A program made the translations under genes and the position numbers. 5,227 bases of DNA from Candidatus Cloacimonadota bacterium (GTDB lineage Bacteria > Cloacimonadota > Cloacimonadia > Cloacimonadales > TCS61). This document shows positions 1 through 5,227 of this stretch, one piece after another. The notes below the pieces were generated by a model. That model saw only the letters and a program-made list of their open reading frames with translations. It had not been told where the DNA came from and did no database searches. The stretch spans positions 1-5,227 of the forward strand of contig JAFGEH010000082.1 in the NCBI GenBank assembly GCA_016931665.1, read 5' to 3'. Within the stretch, counting starts at the first letter, position 1; every line of letters starts with the position of its first letter.

Positions 1-1
1 A

Positions 2-235
2 TTAGTCAAACTGGCTCAATTAACCGGTTTGCCGGTGGTCTTTGTAGCAGCCGATATTCAACGGGAAAAAGTCTTCAATTCCTGGGACAGATTCCGCCTG
101 CCCCTGCCTTTTGCACGGGTTAGTGTTACGCTTAGTGAACCGATAATTATTCCACCTGATGCTGAGGTTGACCAGGAAGTTGAAAAACTGCAGATTATTT
201 TTAATAAGTTAACAGAACAGAATAAAATTAAGTGA
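2..235 (+). CDS. DUF374-like lysophospholipid acyltransferase, C-terminal fragment
   Basis: The reading frame is open from the left edge and ends in TGA at 233-235, so only the last 77 residues are visible and the true start lies outside the window. The fragment starts LVKLAQLTGLPVVFVAADIQ, which matches the late part of LPLAT-fold acyltransferases where a strand follows a 'LA..TG.P' helix. The segment SWDRFRLPLPFARV (fragment residues 27-40), followed by an EP pair (46-47) and a hydrophobic-proline stretch, is the signature I recognise from the DUF374 branch, where it usually reads SWDrF.iPkPFsr. Members are thought to transfer acyl groups to lipid acceptors at the inner membrane and are often found near lipid A/Kdo genes in diderm bacteria; that is family knowledge. 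The catalytic HX4D motif would be upstream and cannot be checked here. A TTG at 29-31 is only an internal codon. The stop is 7 bases before the aminotransferase start, so the two are probably cotranscribed. Confidence 0.8.
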   Translation, partial: LVKLAQLTGLPVVFVAADIQREKVFNSWDRFRLPLPFARVSVTLSEPIIIPPDAEVDQEVEKLQIIFNKLTEQNKIK

Positions 236-238
236 GGT
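234..238 (+). promoter_or_regulatory. Ribosome binding site of the aminotransferase
   Basis: GAGGT lies 4 bases before the ATG at 243 and overlaps the TGA stop of the upstream acyltransferase. The overlap of stop and Shine-Dalgarno site suggests translational coupling of the two genes within one transcript. Confidence 0.7.
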
Positions 239-242
239 TGAA

Positions 243-1436
243 ATGAAATTATCGCATAGAGCGGAAACCGTCCAGGCTTCTCCCATCCGCAAACTTAAAC
301 CCTTTGCCGATGCTGCTCTGGCCCGGGGGATCAGGATCTACCAGTTGAATATCGGGCAACCAGATATCGAAACCCCGCGGGAGATGCTGGATGTTTATGC
401 CAATTTCCAGGAAAAGGTGCTGGCCTACGGGCCGTCACAGGGACTGGATGAATATCGAACGCACCTGGTGCGATATTATGCCAGGCACAATATCAGCATC
501 AACCGCGACGATATCGTGGTCACCACCGCCGGGTCGGAAGCCATTGTCTTTGCGATGCTGGTAACCTGTAATCCCGGTGATGAGATTATCATTCCGGAAC
601 CTTTTTATACCAACTATAACGGTTTCGCCACCATGACCGGAGTGAAGATCGTACCGCTTACCACCTATGCCGAGAATGGATTCAAACTGCCTGCCGATGA
701 TAAAATTTCCGCCCTTATTACTGAGCGGACCCGGGCTATCTTGCTCTGCAATCCCGGGAATCCCACCGGAGCGGTATATCATCGTTCTGATCTGGAACGG
801 ATGGCAGCCCTGGCCCGTCAGCATGATCTTTATATAATAACCGATGAGGTTTATCGGGAATTCATTTACGACGGCCTCACTCACACCAGCATCCTGCATC
901 TGCCAGACCTGGCTGACAGGGCAATAATGGTAGACAGCATTTCCAAGCGTTACAGTGCCTGCGGAGCTCGTATCGGCTGCCTGATCTCCCGCAATCCCGC
1001 ACTTATCGCTACGGTTATAAAATTCGCACAAGCCCGGCTCTGCCCGCCGACCCTTGACCAGCTGGCAGCCAAAGCTGCCATCGATATTGAAGGGAAATAC
1101 TTCGACAGGATACTGCAGGAGTACGACAAAAGAAGAAACATCGTATACGAGGAGCTGCAGAAAATCGATGATATTATTTGCGTTAAACCGGAAGGCGCTT
1201 TCTATATCATAGCCAAACTGCCGATCGAAGATGCCGATGATTTCGCCGTCTGGCTGCTTTCCAACTTCTCCAGAGACAATGAAACAGTGATGGTCGCCCC
1301 TGCTCAGGGGTTTTATGCTACTCCCGGACTGGGAAAGAATGAGATAAGATTGGCTTATGTCCTGAATGAACAATCTTTAAGAAAGGCAATGAAGCTCTTC
1401 CGGGAAGGACTAGCTGAATATCTGAACCAGAAATAG
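243..1436 (+). CDS. PLP-dependent class I/II aminotransferase (aspartate aminotransferase-like)
   Basis: A complete 397-residue fold-type I aminotransferase of normal family length (COG0436-like). It moves an amino group between an amino acid and a 2-oxo acid in the cytoplasm using pyridoxal phosphate. Visible landmarks are the N-terminal LNIGQPDIETP (35-45), AGSEA (96-100) contacting the cofactor phosphate region, CNPGNPTG (169-176) with the PLP-binding Asn173, DEVYREFIYDG (201-211) with Asp201 for the pyridine nitrogen and Tyr204, SISKRYSACGARIG (232-245) with the Schiff-base Lys235 and phosphate-binding Arg243, and Arg369 in NEIRLAY, which should bind the substrate alpha-carboxylate. All expected catalytic residues are present. 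The start is well supported by GAGGT at 234-238. The substrate cannot be read from these motifs: aspartate is the default, but alanine, aromatic or other amino acids are possible, so no symbol is given. It follows the acyltransferase by 7 bases and converges on ndk with a 4-bp gap. Confidence 0.95.
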   Translation: MKLSHRAETVQASPIRKLKPFADAALARGIRIYQLNIGQPDIETPREMLDVYANFQEKVLAYGPSQGLDEYRTHLVRYYARHNISINRDDIVVTTAGSEAIVFAMLVTCNPGDEIIIPEPFYTNYNGFATMTGVKIVPLTTYAENGFKLPADDKISALITERTRAILLCNPGNPTGAVYHRSDLERMAALARQHDLYIITDEVYREFIYDGLTHTSILHLPDLADRAIMVDSISKRYSACGARIGCLISRNPALIATVIKFAQARLCPPTLDQLAAKAAIDIEGKYFDRILQEYDKRRNIVYEELQKIDDIICVKPEGAFYIIAKLPIEDADDFAVWLLSNFSRDNETVMVAPAQGFYATPGLGKNEIRLAYVLNEQSLRKAMKLFREGLAEYLNQK

Positions 1437-1440
1437 ATAC

Positions 1441-1842
1441 TTACGTAAAGATCAGGGCAATTTCCCGTGCTGCACTTTCCGGGCTATCGGAGGCATGGAC
1501 GGCATTTTCGCCTTTAGACTGGCCATAAAGTGAGCGTATCGTTCCCAGGGCGGCTTTAGCAGAATCCGTATTCCCCACCAGTTCCCGTAACTTGACAACC
1601 GCCTCTTCCCGCTTCAAAATAGCTCCGACGATCCTGCCGGACATCATGAATCTCTTAAGCTCAGGGTAAAAATCCTTGCCGACATGTTCAGCATAGAAAC
1701 GATCGGCCAGATCCCCGTTCATTCTGAACAATTTCAGCTCTTCAATAGTGAAACCATTACTTTCCACCATGCTGAGTATTGCCCCGATCTTGTTCCTGGC
1801 TGTAGCATTGGGTTTAATCAGTAAAAGCGTCTTCTCTTCCAT
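1441..1842 (-). CDS. ndk: Nucleoside diphosphate kinase
   Basis: Transfers the gamma phosphate from ATP to nucleoside diphosphates through a phosphohistidine, balancing cytoplasmic NTP and dNTP pools. With the start chosen here the protein has 133 residues. All active-site positions are visible: Lys10 in LLLIKPNA, Tyr50, Phe58, Arg86, Thr92, Arg103 in GTIR, Asn113 and the catalytic His116 in NAVHASDS. They run at a constant offset of one residue from E. coli Ndk, so there are no internal indels. The frame extends to an ATG at 1854 (137 residues, MEMMMEEK), but that ATG has only an A-rich upstream stretch. GGAG at 1849-1852 sits 6 bases before the ATG at 1842, and MEEKTLLLIKP matches the family N-terminus. 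Starts at 1845 and 1848 cannot be fully excluded. The Kpn-loop region reads NTDSAKAALGTIR, so the prolines common there (NP, PGTIR) are replaced. The gene is convergent with the aminotransferase and divergent from acs. Confidence 0.96.
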   Translation of the reverse strand: MEEKTLLLIKPNATARNKIGAILSMVESNGFTIEELKLFRMNGDLADRFYAEHVGKDFYPELKRFMMSGRIVGAILKREEAVVKLRELVGNTDSAKAALGTIRSLYGQSKGENAVHASDSPESAAREIALIFT

Positions 1843-1848
1843 CATCAT

Positions 1849-1852
1849 CTCC
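1849..1852 (-). promoter_or_regulatory. Ribosome binding site deciding the ndk start
   Basis: On the minus strand GGAG lies 6 bases upstream of the ATG at 1842. It is formed by the G of the ATG at 1854 plus the following GAG codon, so the upstream start codon overlaps the Shine-Dalgarno site of the downstream one. This favours the 1842 start over 1854. Confidence 0.55.
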
Positions 1853-1900
1853 ATTTATTTTTTTCATTATCTGCAGGCTGGAGCAGAAAATTCGGTCCTG

Positions 1901-1929
1901 ATTCTTTCTGCAAGAAAAATGATTTTCAA
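1901..1929 (-). promoter_or_regulatory. Possible sigma-70-type promoter of ndk
   Basis: On the minus strand TTGAAA (plus-strand 1924-1929, five of six consensus bases) is followed after exactly 17 bases by AAGAAT (plus-strand 1901-1906, four of six). This would place transcription start roughly 50 bases upstream of the ndk start codon. The -10 match is modest and the region is AT-rich, so chance is a real alternative. Confidence 0.3.
1915..1925 (+). repeat. Direct repeat copy 1 (AAAAATGATTT)
   Basis: An 11-base word repeated exactly at 1984-1994, 69 bases downstream in the same orientation. This copy overlaps the -35-like element of the candidate ndk promoter and is itself part of a small inverted repeat (GAAAA 1914-1918, TTTTC 1923-1927). 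It could be a regulator site, but short A/T-rich words recur easily by chance in such DNA. Confidence 0.3.
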
Positions 1930-1983
1930 TGTTCAAAATTATTTATCTTACAGATCCTGCAGAATGCCCAGATTATGATTTAT

Positions 1984-1994
1984 AAAAATGATTT
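1984..1994 (+). repeat. Direct repeat copy 2 (AAAAATGATTT)
   Basis: Exact second copy of the 11-base word at 1915-1925. It overlaps the TATAAA box at 1981-1986, the best -10-like sequence facing acs. A third, shorter match (ATGATTT) is at 1975-1981. Confidence 0.3.
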
Positions 1995-2070
1995 CTTTAC
2001 CCGAATTTGCTATTTCATAAATGAATATTTCACACCATAAAAAACTTGACGCGAGCTGGTTGTAAATGGA

Positions 2071-2085
2071 AGTTGTTTGTCAACT
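2071..2085. promoter_or_regulatory. Candidate operator: inverted repeat AGTTG-N5-CAACT
   Basis: A perfect 5-bp inverted repeat with a 5-base centre (TTTGT), 12 bases before the acs Shine-Dalgarno site. The size suits a dimeric DNA-binding regulator. As RNA the stem would be short and weak, so a protein site is more likely than a hairpin. No regulator gene is visible in the window, and a 5-bp palindrome can arise by chance. Confidence 0.3.
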
Positions 2086-2096
2086 ATCTAAAATTT

Positions 2097-2104
2097 GAGG
2101 AGGA
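2097..2104 (+). promoter_or_regulatory. Strong ribosome binding site of acs
   Basis: GAGGAGGA is a near-perfect Shine-Dalgarno sequence 8 bases before the ATG at 2113. Its strength implies high translation of acs and fixes the start codon. Confidence 0.85.
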
Positions 2105-2112
2105 TATAGAAT

Positions 2113-4098
<1,986 letters not shown>

Positions 4099-4112
4099 CC
4101 AATAATAAATCA

Positions 4113-4145
4113 AGCCGGAGCTTAATCCTAAGTTCCGGCTTTTTT
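4113..4145 (+). terminator. Rho-independent terminator after acs
   Basis: A 12-bp stem (4113-4124 with 4129-4140, one G-U pair, GC-rich base AGCCGGA/TTCCGGCT) closes a 4-base ATCC loop and runs directly into six T residues (4140-4145). It starts 14 bases after the acs stop codon. The T-tract ends only 4 bases before the Shine-Dalgarno site of the next gene, so transporter expression must come from readthrough or from a promoter I could not identify. Confidence 0.93.
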
Positions 4146-4149
4146 AATT

Positions 4150-4155
4150 AAGGAG
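4150..4155 (+). promoter_or_regulatory. Ribosome binding site of the OFA transporter
   Basis: AAGGAG lies 5 bases before the ATG at 4161, between the acs terminator T-tract and the transporter start. It fixes the start codon. Confidence 0.8.
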
Positions 4156-4160
4156 ACAAT

Positions 4161-5227
4161 ATGGCTGAAAAAAAGGTTATGAATCGTAATTTTGTAGTTA
4201 TCGGCGCCATCCTGATCCAGCTCTGCCTGGGAGCGATCTATGCCTGGTCGGCCTTTACCGGCAAATTGACGGCAGCGGATGGCGAGTTTCAGCTGACTAA
4301 AACCCAGACTCAGATTGTATTTTCCCTCGGGCTGGCCTCTTTCGCTGTGGTTATGGCCCTGATCGCAGGTAAATGGCAGGCCAAAGTCGGACCCAGAATA
4401 GTAGCGATTACCGGCGGTGTGGTGATGGGACTGGGGTATATCATTGGCGGTCTCTCTGGTTCAAGCTTCTGGGGAATCCTGATTGGAGTGGGTCTGCTGG
4501 GTGGCTCCGGGATCGGACTGGGATACGTCTGCCCCATCGCCACCTGCGTGAAATGGTTCCCTGATAAGAAAGGTATGATCACTGGACTGGCTGTGGCCGG
4601 TTTCGGTTTTGGCGCCCTGATCTGGATCAAACTGACCAGCGGTTTCGTCTTTGGACCAGTTGACCTGACACCCGGCTGGAACGGACTTTACGGCGCCGGC
4701 TGGACAGTGAGTAATGTATTCATTCTGTATGGCATCCTGTTTGCTGTTCTGGTGGGACTTGGTTCGATCGTTATGGTCAATCCGCCGGAAGGATGGAAAC
4801 CAAAAGCCTGGACTCTTCCAACAGGAGCAGCTGCCAGCAGTTCGGGTCAGAAAGCTTTCACAGTAAGCCAGATGATCCGCACACCGCAGTACTGGAGCCT
4901 CTTCACCACCTTCATGGTGGGTGCTACTTCCGGACTGATGGTGATCGGTGTGATCGGGCTCTTCGGGAAAGATGCCCTGATGGAACGGGGCGGTTTCGAT
5001 CCCGCTAATGCCGTTATCATAGCCGGCACAGCTATGGGTTTGTTTTACGCTTTAATGAACGGACTGGGCAGGATCATCTGGGGTTCCCTTTCCGATAAAC
5101 TGGGCCGGAAAAACTCCATCGTTCTCATGTGCCTGCTCCAGGGTATAATGATGATAGCCTTTTACTTCATTGGTTACCTGGAATGGGGTCTTTATCTCGG
5201 TGCCGCTATCATCGGCTTCAATTTCGG
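4161..5227 (+). CDS. OFA-family MFS transporter (oxalate/formate antiporter-like), 3' end cut
   Basis: The frame opens with MAEKKVMNRNF and stays open for 355 codons to the window edge, so about four fifths of a usual 400-450-residue protein is visible. Signature OFA segments are QLCLGAIYAWSAF in the first membrane helix (20-32), GYVCPIATCVKWFPDKKG (121-138) and GLAVAGFGFGA (142-152) around helices 4-5, NPPEGWKP (207-214) ending helix 6, and NGLGRIIWGSLSDKLGRK (300-317) after helix 8. Hydrophobic segments lie near residues 11-31, 50-70, 78-98, 103-126, 139-158, 184-206, 246-266, 284-304, 319-338 and from 343 on, as expected for a 12-helix carrier with a central loop at about 207-240. It sits in the inner membrane and moves small carboxylates. 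The neighbouring acs suggests acetate or a similar monocarboxylate, but this is inference: family substrates include oxalate, formate and possibly pyruvate. Arg304 may match the substrate-binding Arg of OxlT helix 8. The partner lysine in helix 11 is outside the window. Confidence 0.92.
   Translation, partial: MAEKKVMNRNFVVIGAILIQLCLGAIYAWSAFTGKLTAADGEFQLTKTQTQIVFSLGLASFAVVMALIAGKWQAKVGPRIVAITGGVVMGLGYIIGGLSGSSFWGILIGVGLLGGSGIGLGYVCPIATCVKWFPDKKGMITGLAVAGFGFGALIWIKLTSGFVFGPVDLTPGWNGLYGAGWTVSNVFILYGILFAVLVGLGSIVMVNPPEGWKPKAWTLPTGAAASSSGQKAFTVSQMIRTPQYWSLFTTFMVGATSGLMVIGVIGLFGKDALMERGGFDPANAVIIAGTAMGLFYALMNGLGRIIWGSLSDKLGRKNSIVLMCLLQGIMMIAFYFIGYLEWGLYLGAAIIGFNF

Larger units (their letters stand above)
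1855..2112. other. AT-rich divergent intergenic region between ndk and acs
   Basis: This is the only sizeable non-coding gap in the window. It separates two genes transcribed away from each other and so must hold promoters for both. It contains a candidate ndk promoter, an 11-bp direct repeat, a TATAAA box at 1981-1986 that resembles a forward -10 element but has no good -35 partner, an inverted repeat at 2071-2085 and the acs ribosome binding site. A TTGACG at 2046-2051 resembles a -35 element but has no matching -10 at 15-19 bases. I see no convincing small gene, RNA gene or riboswitch fold here. Confidence 0.7.

Noticed and set aside
435..1373. A 312-codon open frame on the minus strand inside the aminotransferase gene
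   Set aside because: It lies entirely antisense to a gene with all expected catalytic motifs, and its translation shows no recognisable domain. Long antisense frames are common opposite coding DNA of balanced composition.
1905..1917. Small hairpin TTTCT-GCA-AGAAA in the divergent region
   Set aside because: The stem is 5 bp, mostly A-T pairs, with a 3-base loop. It is too weak to be a terminator or structured RNA and is expected by chance in AT-rich DNA.
1748..1978. A 76-codon plus-strand frame running from inside ndk into the divergent gap
   Set aside because: Half is antisense to conserved ndk codons, and the remainder is low-complexity AT-rich DNA. It has no recognisable domain. The hydrophobic look comes from the reverse complement of ndk.
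2046..2051. TTGACG as a -35 element for acs
   Set aside because: No acceptable -10 hexamer lies 15-19 bases downstream; the nearest A/T-rich hexamers have the wrong spacing.
4310..5029. Small frames on both strands within the transporter region
   Set aside because: The frame from 4161 is open to the window end and encodes clear OFA signatures, so the others (including a proline-rich minus-strand translation) are out-of-frame shadows.

Overview
The window is an ordinary bacterial chromosomal stretch with five protein genes, two of them cut by the window edges. There is no sign of mobile elements, CRISPR arrays, tRNA or rRNA. Coding DNA is of balanced base composition by eye (near half G+C), while the one sizeable intergenic gap is clearly AT-rich. 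Strong Shine-Dalgarno sites and a classic rho-independent terminator are present. The gene content (a DUF374-type acyltransferase, usually linked to outer-membrane or lipid metabolism in diderm bacteria; AMP-forming acetyl-CoA synthetase; an OFA-family carboxylate transporter) fits a Gram-negative-type, perhaps anaerobic, bacterium. A phylum cannot be assigned from this sequence alone.

Layout. Bases 2-235 (+) are the C-terminal end of a DUF374-like lysophospholipid acyltransferase. Seven bases later a complete class I/II PLP-dependent aminotransferase begins (243-1436, +), apparently in the same operon. A nucleoside diphosphate kinase gene (ndk) is on the minus strand (1441-1842). It meets the aminotransferase tail-to-tail with only 4 bp between the stop codons. 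Bases 1843-2112 form an AT-rich divergent region between ndk and acs. They hold the ndk leader and a possible promoter, an 11-bp direct repeat, a 5-5-5 inverted repeat and the strong acs ribosome binding site. acs (2113-4098, +) is a complete acetate-CoA ligase with all key residues. A 12-bp-stem terminator follows it (4113-4145), immediately before the ribosome binding site of an OFA-family MFS transporter (4161 to the window end, truncated).

How they fit together. acs and the OFA transporter make a plausible carboxylate uptake and activation pair: the transporter would bring in (or exchange) a small monocarboxylate such as acetate, and Acs would convert acetate to acetyl-CoA. The terminator between them suggests that the transporter is expressed at a lower level than acs or is separately controlled. 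The acyltransferase-aminotransferase pair and ndk look like housekeeping genes without an obvious shared pathway. I found no convincing evidence of an undescribed system. The points most worth checking are the acs-terminator-transporter arrangement, the start codon of ndk, and the candidate regulatory repeats in the divergent region.
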